Positions 13,173 to 26,125 are shown, counted from the first letter of the stretch. The stretch is DNA of 64,000 bases from Ichthyophthirius multifiliis (GCF_000220395.1 NW_004086406.1:124001-188000); one strand, 5' to 3'. Notes: a model not told the origin generated them from the sequence alone. Made by a program: numbers and translations.

Positions 13173-15079
13173 ATGGCGATAATTATTCCAAAACATAATC
13201 GTTAAAAAAATAAAAAATCTACTTAAAAAGTATTTCTAGTAATATCTGGAATGGCAATATCAATATTTATATATTATGCTTTATTTGATAAATAAGGAAA
13301 TCAAAATTCACTTAAAAATGGTGATTATGTTGAAGGCAAAGACTACCAAGTAAAAATAAATAGCTAAGGTGAAAAGTAATATTACATTTCTAAACAACTG
13401 AAATAAAAAGCGCATTAACATTATGGTATTCACAATAAACCAATAAAAAAAGAAATAGATTAAGCATGGGTAGGAAAAAAGTAAATAGCGAAATAAATAG
13501 CAGAATATTTTTAAGAATTTAATACGAAACCAATGAATTTATAAATTCATTATGAGAATAGATAATAATTTAATAAATTTCATATGTCATTAATAAATAA
13601 TGATAAATATTGTATAAATAGCGATTAATATCATATTCTTCATCCTGAATCAATTTTTGAAAATTATTATATATTATCAGGTTTTTTTTTTATTAAAATT
13701 AAAATTAATATAAATACAAAATTAATAAAGATTTTAGAAACACAGATATTGCTAGAGAAGTAGTTACAGATTTTGGAGTTGATGTGTTACCAAAAATAGG
13801 AGCTTCAATGAGTTATTAATAAGAAAATAGTCGTACATAATAGATTCCTTTAGAAACTACTTTAATACATTCAAGTATTTCGCGTTTTCATCATTTTCAT
13901 AAATTTAATGCAAACTTGTTTTGTACATATTAATCATCTAATCACATCCCTGGAAAGTGGGCAATTACAGGAAAAGATTTAGTGATTGATAATTATAGAT
14001 TATATAAAGAAAAGAAGTTTAAAAATAGAGAAGAGTGTGATGCTAAAACTACTTTCATGCCAGAGTCTTATCGTTTATATGATCCATAAGAATGCAAATA
14101 ATTCTTTGATTATATTTAAAGTGATGAATATAAGAAGCTAATAGAAAAATAAGGAATAGCCTTTATAATAAAGCAAGGAAGAGATATTCATAGAGGTGAA
14201 GGGATAACATTATTAACTCCAAATGAGCACAAAAACTTTTTATAAATGTATAATAATGGTAAAAAATGTAAAGATATAAAAAACGATAATGATACAGATG
14301 TATATTAAGTATAAAGATATATTAATAATCCTCTTTTATTAGACGGACATAAACTAGAAGCAAGAATATATTTTTTTATAGCAAGTACAGATCCTTTAAT
14401 TATATATTGTGAAAAATTAGCCTTATTAAAGAAATGTGCACTTCCTTATGATAAGTTTAATTTTAAATAAGAAACTCATGTGTGTAATACTTCTTTGTCA
14501 AAAAAAATAAGTGACGATTTTGTAGTTGAATTTGCTTTGGAAGGTTTATAGGACTATCTTTTAGAACACAAAATAATAAAAGATAAAAATTGGCTTGAAA
14601 ATAATATCTATCCATAAATCTATTAAGCTATTATTCATTTAGTAAAAAGTGGTGAACATGATTTATTTAAAGACTCAAGAGTAAATGAAAACTTTGCTGT
14701 TGATTTTTTAATTGATGATGATTCTAGAGTCTGGTTTTTAGAAAATAATCCAAACCCATAATTACTTAGAAGTTCTACTAAAAGATCCATGAGGCATTTC
14801 AAAATGTTTGGTGATTTATTTAATATTTAGTATTCCTATTTAAGATCTAGAGCTAAAAGACTTAATTAATTAGCCCTTAAAATGAAAGATGCTATTGAAA
14901 ATAATTCGTTTAATAAAGAAGAATTCAAAAGCTAATTTTAGAAGGCCAATAGAAATTTCTTTGAACCGGAATTCTAAATTCTTGAAAATAGTAGTTATGT
15001 CAAAATATACGATGATAATCTGATTGGTAAAGATAAATTCATGGGATATTTACCTGAAGGATGCCTTTATGATGAGTGA
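13173..15079 (+). CDS. membrane-anchored tubulin-tyrosine-ligase-like enzyme (TTLL)
   Basis: ATP-grasp amidoligase of the TTL family, which adds Tyr, Glu or Gly to tubulin or related targets. 618 residues from two exons split by the 50-nt intron 13681-13730. An N-terminal segment (VFLVISGMAISIFIYYALF, about residues 20-38) looks like a single transmembrane anchor, unusual for cytosolic TTLs. The catalytic region shows KIGASMSYQQENSR, HHFHKFNANLFCTYQSS, IPGKWAITGKDLV, FIIKQGRDIHRGEGITLL, DGHKLEARIYFFIASTDPLI and FAVDFLIDDDSRVWFLENNP, the acidic Mg-ATP site (FLENNPNPQLL) replacing the commoner EVNTNP. Ends GYLPEGCLYDE. Whether it glutamylates, glycylates or has another substrate cannot be told from this. 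Confidence 0.9.
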
Positions 15080-15536
15080 AATAATATTTTATTTAAAAAA
15101 AAAAAAATGTAATATTTTATTAGTAGTTTATATTATAGAATAATTTTATTTAAAATTAATTATAATTTTTTTTTAAAAAAAAAATCTTTTAATTATATAC
15201 AATTTAATAATAAATTAAAAATATTTATTTAAATATATATTATATTAGCAAAAACAAATTGTTTTTAATAATCCTAATTATATTTCAAAAAGATACATAT
15301 TAATATAAAACAATTAATTAAATTTCTAGCGTAAAATTTTATATTTTGAAAAAAAATGATACAATAACTAAATTAACAAAAATTTGCTTAAAAACCAATA
15401 TTTTTATAAAAAAAATTAAGACTTTTTTTTGTTTTAAAATAAACTATAAAAAAACATAATTCTATAAATTTAAATAATCAATCATTAAATTAATAAAAAA
15501 GGTATAAATCCATTAGTATAATTAAAAATAAAAAAT
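15080..15536. other. A/T-rich spacer
   Basis: About 450 bp between two tandem + genes, with nothing coding in it. Confidence 0.5.
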
Positions 15537-18460
15537 ATGACTCTTTTAAAATTATTATGCTTTTCCTTAATCTTTATAATTATAATTGAGAATCACAAAG
15601 TAGAGAGCTCAATAATAAAGAATTTATAAGAAATACCCAACTAAAATAATGATCATTTAGAATCAGATTATTATGAATATATATGCAATGATTCTTTTTA
15701 GTTTGGTTATCTGAACAAAAATGAGAAAGATTATTCATAAAAATAAATACAAGAATATAGATCTAATTTTGGAGAACCTATAGGAAATCATTTATTAGAT
15801 GGAAATATAAGTGCAATTTTTTAAAAAGGAGCCTTTCCTATAATAATCATTTTTTTTTTTTATAATCACCATTTTTATTTTTATTTTATTCTATTTAAAT
15901 ACATTTAATTAAATAAGTAATTTATTATTATAAAAATATTAATTTATTCAAAACAAAATATTTTAAAATTAAAAAACAGGTTTACCTTATTACTTAAAAA
16001 TAAAAAAACTTGATGCTAATTTAAAAAAAAAAAACTTTATTTATCTCCTTACATTAATTGCTTTTTTCGCTATTTTGATAATCAGCACATCAATAGCAGG
16101 ACTTTCAATATCTACAACTATTTATAATGAATATTAAGTAATATAATTATATATTTTTAAAAAATAAATTTTTTTTATTAAATAAAAAAAGATTTCTAAA
16201 TGCTCTTTTGCAAGCTCGTTAGATAATTTAAAGTATTAACAATCTTTCATAATATCAAATAATGAAGAAGCAAACTATGGAGGACTTTATTAATTAAAAT
16301 AAAGGCTAATTAATATAACATTAAATATAGATGAATATATGAAAAACCTTTAAAAAACAATAAATTAAAACAAATTAGATATGATTTTAGTGAGTATCTA
16401 AAGTTTAATTAGTCAAGTAAAAGCTTATGATGGTTTAGAATTGTATAATAAAAAATACGATAACCATATATTTGCTATTTATGATATTCCTTCAACATTC
16501 TATTCTTTTGGAGGATTTGGTCCAATAAATTTAAATGGAACAATATTAAATTATTGTATTAAAAAAAAGTAGAACATGATCGCATTTTTTTAATAGTTAA
16601 AAAAAAAAAAATTAAATTATTTTTTAATTTATAAACTATTAAAAAAAAGCAAGCAAGTTATACTTTTTATAAAAACAAAAATTATAAAAACTTATTTAAG
16701 AATCTAGTGATGATGTTTTAAATAAAATAAAATTAATACATTAAAAATTAAACAGAATAATATAAAGTAATAATTTAAAATAATATTTGAAAAATGGGAT
16801 AAATATTATAGAAAATACGAAATTCGAAATAAATAATTTTATTGAATAAATATACTAAAAAACTTAAAAAGTATATATATATATATATATATTATATATT
16901 TATATATTTATATATTTATATATTTTTTTATTTTTATTATTAAAAAAGTTTGATTTAATTTTATTTATAACATTAATTTTTGTAATACTTAATAATTTTT
17001 TTTTTTTATTTTCTAGTTTTATTATTCTAATTTTATTAGCTTATAGGTATTTTTTTTAACAATATATGTTTAAAGTAGCTTTATAATATTTCTGGATATT
17101 TATTAATTCAATTTTGATATTAAGTTTTTTTCTTACTTTTTTATATGCTTTATTTACAATTACATTCATGGAAGTTTGCTAATCATATAACTAAATTCTT
17201 ACCAACCCTGAATAACTTTTTGAATCTAGTTTTTTAAGTCAAGAAATAATTTAAACAATAAAAGAATGCAAAATTTCTCTATAATTAGGAAAAGGATAAT
17301 TAATTAATACTTTTGGTTTGTCTAGTCCATTATAAGATTTAAATAATTTAAATGAAAATATTTCACTTATTAACTAAAATTAAAATCAAATTAAAGATAA
17401 GTTTTACAATTTAGAAAAGTACATTTAATAAATATAAAAACAGCATTAGTTACTCAAAAAAAAAGGAGTTATATGGAATGATAATGATTTGGATGAAAAA
17501 GTAAGTGTAGGAGATTCGTTCATGCTTGACTTTTACGAAGCTTAGTATTATTTAGATAATTTTTAGAAATATCTTAATTAATAATAATGTTTAAGGTAAA
17601 ATTCAAGATAAGAAAAACTGGTTATGGTAATAGAATAATGCGACTCAGATTCTTATATAATTATTAGTAATTCTAATAACTTTAATGTTCCTTTAAATAA
17701 TTAAAACTTTTGTATTGTTCTTAGCGATTTGAAAAATTAATATTTATTACTTGATTTTTAAAAAAGATATTACGGTTGTGATACTAATAATATTCAAAAA
17801 AGATATTAAACATTGTTTAATTATATTTAAAATGTTTCTGATTTTATGGGATAAAACTCATTAGAAATTATTAATTAACTGCTCTTTGCCACATTAAACC
17901 TAAATATTTATATTTAAGATTTCTTGAATGATATTAATTTAATTATTTAAAATCAGAATTCATAAAACAATCCTTTACTCGATTTCTAATGGATTTCTTA
18001 AAATAATAATTGTATCTAGTTTGGAGAAGACTTAGGTTCTTTTTTTTTTATTATTATTAAATATAGTTTATTATATATATTAAAAATAAAAGAGATTGCT
18101 TACTAATAAACTTGTTAAGGATTTTCTATTAGTATTTTTCTAACATTAAAATTTTTGATTATTATAAGCTTTTCTAGCTTTTTTTTAAATATATTATTAT
18201 TTTATCTTGGACATAATTTTCATATTTTATCTTAATTTTAGCTCATTAAGAATATAGATAAGGTTTTTCCTATAAGACAGTAAGAAGCTAGTGGATCTAA
18301 TTTAGATGGCATAAAATCTTAAAATATAGTAGAAATAAAAACACCTAATAGTGAATAGATTACTAATTAGATAATCGCTAATAATTAAAATGAAGCCAAT
18401 GAAATTAATTTCTATCAAATAAAATAATAAAAATAAAAATTATAATAGGAAAAAAAATGA
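15537..18460 (+). CDS. multi-pass membrane protein of prominin-like topology
   Basis: Begins with a signal-like segment (MTLLKLLCFSLIFIIIIEN). An extracellular-like stretch (CNDSFQFGYLNKNEKDY) precedes a hydrophobic span, then YLLTLIAFFAILIISTSIAG. A large polar loop with Cys follows (CSFASSLDNLKYQQSF, INITLNIDEYMKNLQ, FGGFGPINLNGT). Next come two close membrane spans (DLILFITLIFVILNNFFFLF; WIFINSILILSFFLTFLYAL), a second large Cys-bearing loop (EVCQSYN ... YYGCDTNNIQ), a fifth span (FLIIISFSSFFLNILLFYL) and a Gln-rich tail ending QQEKK-TGA. Two long loops and five spans is the prominin arrangement, found in plasma-membrane protrusions; the sequence itself is too diverged to be certain. At least four introns. 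Region 16560-16700 is not resolved. Confidence 0.6.
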
Positions 18461-18592
18461 TATCTTATTTGTTAATATTATATAAATAAAAATAAATATT
18501 TATTATGATTTTGAATTTTAATTAGTTTTTTTTTATTTCCATTATTTTATTAAATATATTAATTATTATAAACTAGATTTTTATTAGTATAA

Positions 18593-19561
18593 TCATTTTT
18601 AATTTAATAAGTACATAATAAATACTGTAAGTTCATCAGTTTAAATTTTAAATGAAAATTTTATATCTTAATAAGTATATTATAATTTAAATTATGCATT
18701 GAATATAACTTAAAATAACTTTTTAATTTTTTAAAAAATATTCATTTATTAAGGTAAATTCATAGGAATTATCGGATATTCAGAAATACCTAAGTCAATT
18801 AATTCATTTTCCGTAAAGTTTTCCAAATGTAATTTTATATTTGATCCAAATAATGAATCAAGTATATTTAAAAAATTTTATTTTTATTAATTAAAAAGAT
18901 TTTAATTAGTTATTTTATCTTATGTATTTCTTAATATTTTTCTTATTATTTCATTACATTTTATATACGAATTTTTAAATAATAAATTCTGTAATAAATT
19001 TAAATTACTTATTTATTTTTACTCACATATTTCTTTAAAACCTTGCTAACTTTAAATATTAAAAAAAAAATACTCTTCACGCGATTTATTTTTTAAAAAT
19101 TGTTTTAATAAATTACAAAATTCTTTAAAAAAAGCATAATATTGATCTTATAATTATATTCTTATTTAAAAGTATTTATTTTGTTTCATATTATAATCAA
19201 CCTTTATTTATTTTATTATATTTTTTAAATCATAGCTCATTCCAGAACACAAATTTAAAAGTTATCTTATTAATGATTAAAAATCTTTAAAATATCCTTA
19301 TAAATCTTATTCAGTTAAATTTTTTTGGAGGTAAAAATTAAAACATAAATAAATTTCTTCTTAATAAAGTTGCTTTGGATGGTATATATATGATTTAAAA
19401 TACATTTTTGTTAAATAATCATTTTTTATTTCACCAAAAATTAGCTCCTATTCATGAAAAGAAATCTCATTTTTAATTATTTATTAGTAATCGTTTTTAT
19501 TAAAATTAAAGAAATTTAAAAAATCAAAAATTTATTTTGAATTTATACTTTAATTCTCCAT
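18593..19561 (-). CDS. hypothetical coiled-coil protein with SAM-like C-terminus
   Basis: Single exon of 322 residues; start MENQSINSKQIFDFLNFFN. Mostly helical and charged: EQELIFGEIKNDYLTKMYF, a Cys-containing NLCSGMSYDLKNIIKQIK, then SREEYFFFNIQSQQGFKEI. Near the end LENFTENELIDLGISEYPII resembles the helix 3-4 stretch of SAM domains (E-x-x-L-x-x-LGI), followed by a helix IFQKIKKLFQ. No catalytic motif seen. The SAM suggestion is weak. Convergent with the prominin-like gene (132 bp) and 360 bp from the next minus gene. Confidence 0.65.
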
Positions 19562-19921
19562 ATAATTAAAAGTTTATATTTTTGTAAAAAAATTATTTTT
19601 ATATTTAAGTATTAAAATAAATTCTTTCTTAAATATGTATCTTATTATATTGTGATTATTAATATAAATAAATTTATTATGAAGAAAAGATTATAAAAAT
19701 AAAATTTAGTTTTTATAGTTTTGATTGATTTGTAATATTTATAAATATCTAATTATTTTTTTTCATTCCTAAATCATAAATTTTCTTTTAAATATTATAT
19801 ATATATATATATATGAATAATTATTTAAATAAAAAAAGTGTACACATAATTAAATTTATGTTAATTATCCATTTTATATTAAATTTTAATATACAAAAAA
19901 TAAAAGAATTTATAAATTTTC
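19562..19921. other. A/T-rich spacer
   Basis: Three hundred and sixty bases with a short (TA)n near 19796-19814. No gene seen. Confidence 0.5.
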
Positions 19922-21056
19922 TCATAAATTGTTATGTTTATCCTTTAGTTCATAATCTATTCTTTCAATATTGCTTTAGTTAATATTAATTATCTTTCCA
20001 TTAAATACATTAACTAAAATCTCAGGATTGATATAATTATAATATTTTGGAATATAAAAAAGTTTTATTATGTTGTAAAATATTTAAACCAAGCATAATT
20101 AAGGGGTCTATAATCCTAAAACGGATATACTTCTGGAAATAAGTCGCCTATATAAAATAATATTTTATTTTAATTTAAAAAATTATTATTAAAGTAAATT
20201 ATAAGTTAAAAGCTATTTATAATTATTATTTTTTATTTATTAAATTATATTTTTTTTTTCATTATATATATTTTATAAACCTCTTAAAGGAACTTAATCT
20301 TAACCTTAAGGCATTAATAATTAGCTTATATGAAATTATTCAATTATTGGATCTTCTTTTAATTTACGCTTTATTTTAAAAATTAAATTTTTATTTTAAT
20401 TTTAAAATTTACATAAAATTGTTTCAACCAAACAATTTATAAAGTTTATCCGTCTTCTAATAAATATATTTCAGAAGGAATTCTTCTAAAATTAATAAAT
20501 TATATTTGAATTTTTCTAAGTACTATTTATTTTATTATATTAAAATAATCTAATTAACCATTTATAAATTAATTTTTTTTATAAAATTACTATATGCTTA
20601 TACAAGAAAATATAAAGGCATCGATGCAGGAAAAGATAAATAAACTTTTTGTTAATTAATTAAAATAATTTAAGTTAATTTTTATTTTACATGGATTATT
20701 TCCTATTAATTTACAAACATAATAAAAAGGGATTAAATATTTTAATCTTTAAATAGTTTGTGTATAAAACTATTTTATTATTTAAAAAATATTTAATTAA
20801 TTTATTTTATATACTCTTGGTTTATAATAGTATAATAAACATCTACCATCCTTAGTAAATTTTAACTATTGTTAAGGTTCATAAATTAAGTTGCTTTAAT
20901 ATTTTATATTTATATTTTAATATCTTAAATATTTGCATATATTTTTTTTCTAAACCTATAATTTATTATTGTATTTGGTGATTCTTTATATATTGCTTTT
21001 TCAAGCTTTTTAGTAAAACAATATTTTTATAATTTAATAAGATTTTAGAACTTCAT
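19922..21056 (-). CDS. uncharacterised protein, probably mitochondrial, many introns
   Basis: Reconstructed from six or more short exons with GT-AG introns of about 45-130 nt. Start MKFQNLIKLQKYCFTKKLEK is basic and amphipathic, like a mitochondrial presequence. Later pieces are NYSNLIYEPQQQLKFTKDGR, YYVCKLIGNNPFYLSFPASM, FRRIPSEIYLLEDGQTLQIV, HISQLLMPQGQDQVPLRGDL, FPEVYPFQDYRPLNYAWFKY, then PEILVNVFNGKIININQSNI and ELKDKHNNL-TGA. I do not recognise the family; a ciliate-specific respiratory-chain or mitoribosome subunit is one guess only. The join around YAWFKYF/YNIIKLFYIPKYY changes frame and was not resolved. Coding status is well supported because four independent splice joins keep phase. 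Confidence 0.6.
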
Positions 21057-21604
21057 TTTTATTTTATTTAAGTTAATTAAATCTAAATAAATAAATTGAT
21101 AAAAATTATTAAAGATATAAATCAAAATTAAATTAAAAAAAAACAAAATTAATTAAAATAAATACATTTAAAACTTTTAAAATTAATATTTATTTATATA
21201 AATAATAAAATATCTTTTAACAAATTAAAAAAATAATAGAAATTATTATTTTTAATTCAATATTTTATATTTTTTGGTTAATTTATAATTTTTTATATAT
21301 TATAAATCGCAAAAATATGAAAATTAAATTTGAACTTTTCGATGATTTTAAAAGAATTATTTTATATAATAATTAAATATTTTTTATTAATTAAGAAAAC
21401 TAATGTAATCTTAGAAATAACTAAATTATATATAGTTTAAACTATTTTTAATGCATTTAAATATTTATTCAATATTTATATTACTGCTAATTTATATTTT
21501 TAATAAATTGCAGTTTTTTATATTTGATTTATAAGAATTTTATTATAAAAAAAAATATTATTAAAATTATTAATAGCAAAATTTATAGATCTTTTTAAAA
21601 CAAA
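21057..21604. other. A/T-rich divergent spacer
   Basis: About 550 bp with no supported gene. Confidence 0.5.
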
Positions 21605-23025
21605 ATGAATTATTCTATACATATTTCTTGTTTAAAGAATATTAAGATGAATATTGAAATAAACATTTCAAGATGTATAATACTCTACATTGATTCTAAT
21701 GAAAATAAATCTCAATTAAATAAAATAGTTATTTTATTTAATAAAATGATAGAAAGTTTAAACAACTAAAGTAAAAAATGCGTTCATATATATAAAAAAA
21801 AATTAAAAATAATTAAGATTATTTATAATAAATATAATTTAAAGTATATATAATATATATATATATATAATAATAAATATATAAATTCGAATAAACATAA
21901 ATATACATATATAATATTATGAAAATTTGTGATTTTTATTATTTTAAAATATTTTTGTAAATAAATATATAAAAAAAAAATTACATATAATTATATATTT
22001 ATGTTTTAAATACTTTTATTTTATTAATAATTAATTTATTTGAATAGTTAATTAAGCTATAAAAACTTTAGAAGAAAGTATCTACTTTAGTTAAGAGAAT
22101 TTACTAGCTAATTATGATTATATATAAAATTTATAAACAGCAGATAATAAAGAAAATATTTAACGTAATATTTTTTTAATAAAATATATATTCTTTATTT
22201 TAAATATTTTATATTATTAGCAAATAATATTTGCTAGATTTAGAACTAAGAATAACTGGAAGTATTTGCTAATAATAGATATATAAAATAAAATTGCAGA
22301 TATATTAAAAATATAACTAATCTTATTCCTAACAGTGAAAACTAAATGCAAATTTATGTTGAATAATAAATAGAGAAAAAAGAAAAATACGAAAACAGAA
22401 AATAATACTAAAAATCATTTAAAAAAGTTTAAATAAAAAATTATAAAATAATATTATTAATTTTTTTTTTTAACTAATAATTTAATTATTATTTATATAA
22501 AATTTTACAAATTTATATGTATTTTATTTAATTTATATAAAAAAAGAGAGGTCCATATCAATCATATAGCGAATAATTAAAAAAAAAGCTATTGAAGATT
22601 ACTTTAATTTTCAGGACATTAAAGTTGCTGCTAAATTAAATAATATTAAAGTAAAAAACCTTAAAAGATGGATATATTTTGGTTATAAAAGAAAAGAAGG
22701 TTTTTAAAAATTATGTTATTTAAAGATAAATTTAATTATAAAATTAAATAGGCGGAGGAAGAAAAAAGAAGATCCTAAAATGGAAGATAAGGTATATGAA
22801 TGGCTTTTAGAATAATATAACAAGAAATTCTAAGTTACAAGAAATTAGATAAGAGAAGTAGCATTTTAATAATCAAGTAATTAATAAAAATTTAAAGCAT
22901 CTAAAGGATGGTTAGATAAGTTTATGTCTAGATATAAATGCAAATATATGTTACATTCATTAAAAAATGATAAGTAGAAGAATAAAGAAAATGAAAGTTA
23001 TTTTTAAAAAAATTAATAATGCTGA
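21605..23025 (+). CDS. CENP-B / pogo-Tc5-type HTH DNA-binding protein
   Basis: The C-terminal half has a psq-type helix-turn-helix (YSEQLKKKAIEDYFNFQDIK VAAKLNNIKV then KNLKRWIYFGYKRK) followed by a second CENP-B/Tc5 helix-turn-helix (MEDKVYEWLLEQYNKKFQV, TRNQIREVAFQQS, SKGWLDKFMSRYKC). These paired domains belong to pogo/Tigger/Tc5 transposases and to host genes derived from them, such as CENP-B. No DDE nuclease follows: the frame ends NKENESYFQKNQQC-TGA 25 residues later. Upstream is a Gln/Asn-rich coiled region (TLEESIYFSQENLLANYDYI). The true start is uncertain: the first exon may begin at the ATG at 21605 or be missing. An intron of about 115 nt separates FKK from RGPYQSYSEQ. Confidence 0.6.
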
Positions 23026-24049
23026 CGCTAAAATAGTATTTTTAATTTCAAGTTTGATATTTTTTTTATATTATATAATATAATAATTTATTTTTAAATT
23101 AAATTATGATATTGAAAACTTTTAATAAATAAAGCTATAAAAAAAATATATAAAATTAATTTTAATTTAAAATAATTCAAATTTATTAACTTTTTTGATG
23201 ACTACAACATAAATATATTTTTATAACAAAAATTTCATATTTTTAATAATTTCTTAAAAATATAAAAATTAAGAATTTTTTTCTCCAAAAATATAAAAAT
23301 CAAATTTAAAAACTAAACTAATAATTTAATATGTTAGCTTAAAAATAATTGCAAAATCAAAAATAAATAAAAAAAAATGTATTATATAATGCAATATTAA
23401 CTTTATATTGTCTAAAAATTAATATAAAGCAATATAAAATACCGCGATATATTTTTAAATAATTTATAATAAATTTAATATTTAATTTTAATTAAAATAA
23501 AATATTAAATATATAATTTGAAGTTATATATACAAATTTAGTAATAATCTAATTTTAAAGACTATAAATATTAATATATATATTATTATATTTAAATTAA
23601 AAAGCATTTATATTATTAATATTTAAATTATAATATCTAAAAATATTTTATACATTATCTAATAATTTATTTTTGTTTAATTATTATATTTTTAAAAATA
23701 TTAATTTTGCTTTTATTTAATTTTATATTTTTTAACTAAATTTAAATTTAATAAATGAAATTATTGTGTATTTTAAAAAATAAAATATTTTTTTATTAAA
23801 ATATTAAATAATACTTAAATATTTTATTTTTTATATCAATTTTTAAATTTTATGTTTATAAATTTTTATTGTTCTTAAAAATAAAAGTACAGGTAAAATA
23901 AATAGAAATTAAATTATTTTAAGTAAATTCAAAATTTTTTAAATAAAAACAAACATTGTAAATTTTGTTTGTGTTAATTAGATTATAATTAAAAAATATT
24001 TAATTAAATTTTTAATTTTTATAAATTTAATATAATTATAAACTTATTA
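23026..24049. other. A/T-rich convergent spacer
   Basis: One kilobase of about 90% A+T with no ORF of coding composition on either strand. Confidence 0.6.
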
Positions 24050-24847
24050 TCATTATTCTTAATGAATTATATTATTTTAATGATCCCATTCAATATATAA
24101 TACATCCAGTATTGCAAAACCACAAAAGAAAGATAGAAAAATATGTCCTATTATACAAGAAATAATTCCTTTATTATTTTTAACATAAGAAAAAGTTCTT
24201 GATAAAGAAAAGAAACTAGTTGCAAAGAAAAACGCTAATTACAAAGACATAATTTACAATAAAGCTACTAAATGGAATAATGTATAACCTATGTGTATTA
24301 TATTAATGTTTTTTTATCCTAAATATTTTTCTAAAAATATTCTCCAAAACCATTCTTCTAGTATAGGATTAATAAATTAAAAAATAATTAAAAAAGTAAA
24401 TAAATATAAAGCTGAGAATTAAATAGGTAAATTTAAATGTTGTAACATATTATGCTTTAAATTTATTTTTCAAAAATAGAATAAAAATATAAGATTTTTT
24501 TTATAAAAAATTATAAAATATACCTTAAACTCATATAAGAAAATATAATACAAAAGTAGTAATATAAACATTACAGCCCCAAATGTAATTCCATATTTAA
24601 TTTGTTAAATCCTATTTTCAAATTCACTAAGAAAAAATGCTTTTAAGCTATTTTACTTCAGAATATATTTATTATAGGCGTATGGAAAGGTTATATAATA
24701 AATTTATAATAAGAATAAACATAAAAGTCCATCTTTGAAAATGTTAAAAATTATTAAAATGAAAAAATTAGGAATTAAAATTATTATGTTTGCTAATTTA
24801 TTTTCATTTTCAAAAATAATTTATTTTTATGTATTAATGTCGTCCAT
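24050..24847 (-). CDS. CPBP/CAAX-type intramembrane metalloprotease
   Basis: 242 residues from exons 24847-24524 and 24454-24050; the 69-nt intron keeps phase. Membrane spans include NIIILIPNFFILIIFNIF, GITFGAVMFILLLLYYIFLY and ALYLFTFLIIFQFI. The family signature is present: Glu-Glu-x-x-x-Arg (NPILEEWFWRIFLEKYLG), then a second-motif His (HIGYTLFHLVALQ) and a third-motif His (GIISCIIGHIFLSFFCGF). These residues form the active site of CAAX prenyl protease 2 (Rce1) and the bacterial Abi/CPBP proteins. Rce1 acts in the ER on prenylated CAAX proteins; this protein could be Rce1 or another CPBP member. Start MDDINTQKQIIFEN is the first ATG in frame. Confidence 0.85.
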
Positions 24848-25373
24848 TTCTTTTTTTTTAAAAAAATAATATTTTTGTTGATTTAAAAATTAAATAAATA
24901 TATATCTAATTATATATTACAAAAAATTTAAATAATATATTAATTTTATTAAATAATTTTGTTTGATATAATTTATATTATTAGAATTTTAATAGTAAAG
25001 TCAATTTATTTTTTACCAAAAAATAAAAAAGCATTTAATAAATATTTTAAATAAAAAAAAAATTAATTCAAATATTTATATATATAGTATTCATTATTAT
25101 TTTATCAAGAGTTTTATTTTGATCTTCCATTTATTCTTTTTTCTATTAAATTTATTATGTTTATTTGGTTATTAAATATTAATGGTTTATAATGGAGTTT
25201 ATGGTACATTTAAATAATTTTTTTAATTAGGAACATATAAATTTTATTTAAATTGATAATAATAAACTTATTAAAAAATCATTAAATTAATCTTTAGAAA
25301 TTAAATATTTAATTTTATATTTTTTGTAAAAGTAAAAAGCAGCGAAAAAATACTAAACCAATTTAAAAAAAAA
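24848..25373. other. A/T-rich divergent spacer
   Basis: Five hundred and twenty-six bases. No supported gene. Confidence 0.5.
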
Positions 25374-25792
25374 ATGGATAAAAATTTTATATTATAATTA
25401 ATTATTCTATTTTTTAAATAACTTTTCTAATTATTAAAAAAATTAAAATATTTTTTTTAATTATTATTTTATTTTTTTAAGGTTTTTTTATTAGAGGAAA
25501 TTATGACTAAAATACTTATTAAAATAAAAAATGTGATAAATAACATTAATTATAAATATTAGAATCAATATGGATAGTTTTTATATATTTCTTATAGTAA
25601 TTTAATAACTTTTCATTACATAAATTACATTCTGATGGGTTATTTTAAAATTGCACTCAATCTGTTTATTCACAAGGCTAAAAATTTTAATATTTTAATT
25701 TTACTTTTGGTTTAAATTATATACATATTTCTAAATTAATATGTAACTAGATGTCACTGCTCATAGCAGTAACTTTCGTGTAGATATTATGA
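25374..25792 (+). CDS. possible small secreted protein
   Basis: A hydrophobic N-terminus (MDKNFILQLIILFFKQLFQL) is followed, after a frame change I cannot place at a splice site, by a frame with normal codon use: RGNYDQNTYQNKKCDK, HKLHSDGLFQNCTQSVYSQG, FTFGLNYIHISKLI, then a short hydrophobic end CNQMSLLIAVTFVQIL-TGA. The layout parallels the protein at 4769-5206 (signal-like start, Cys/Asn-rich middle, hydrophobic C-terminus). The alternative frame through 25740-25800 gives TRCHCSQQLSCRYYE but uses rare codons. Existence and frame are both uncertain. Confidence 0.28.
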
Positions 25793-26125
25793 AAAAATAA
25801 ATTATATGCATATTTTTGTATTTTCTAAGAACTATTCGCATACTTATTACTATATATAATAATTTTCTAGTTATTATAAAAAAATAATTCTTATATTTTA
25901 AAAATACATATTTTAATAATTATAATTATTATGTTATTATAAATTTTATAAAAATTTTGAATTAATAAATTATTTCATTTATTAAAAAAATAAAATAAAA
26001 TATTTTGTATAAAAATTTTTTATATATATATAAAATATGATTGAAATATTTTTTATTTAACTAATATTAAATTAAAACTTTATAAAAAAAAAATGAAAAT
26101 ATATAGTATTTATATATAGTATTTA

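Noticed and set aside
25735-25800. Hairpin ACTGCT-cat-AGCAGT, considered as a snoRNA or terminator
   Set aside because: No C/D or H/ACA boxes, and the stretch lies in a likely coding frame.
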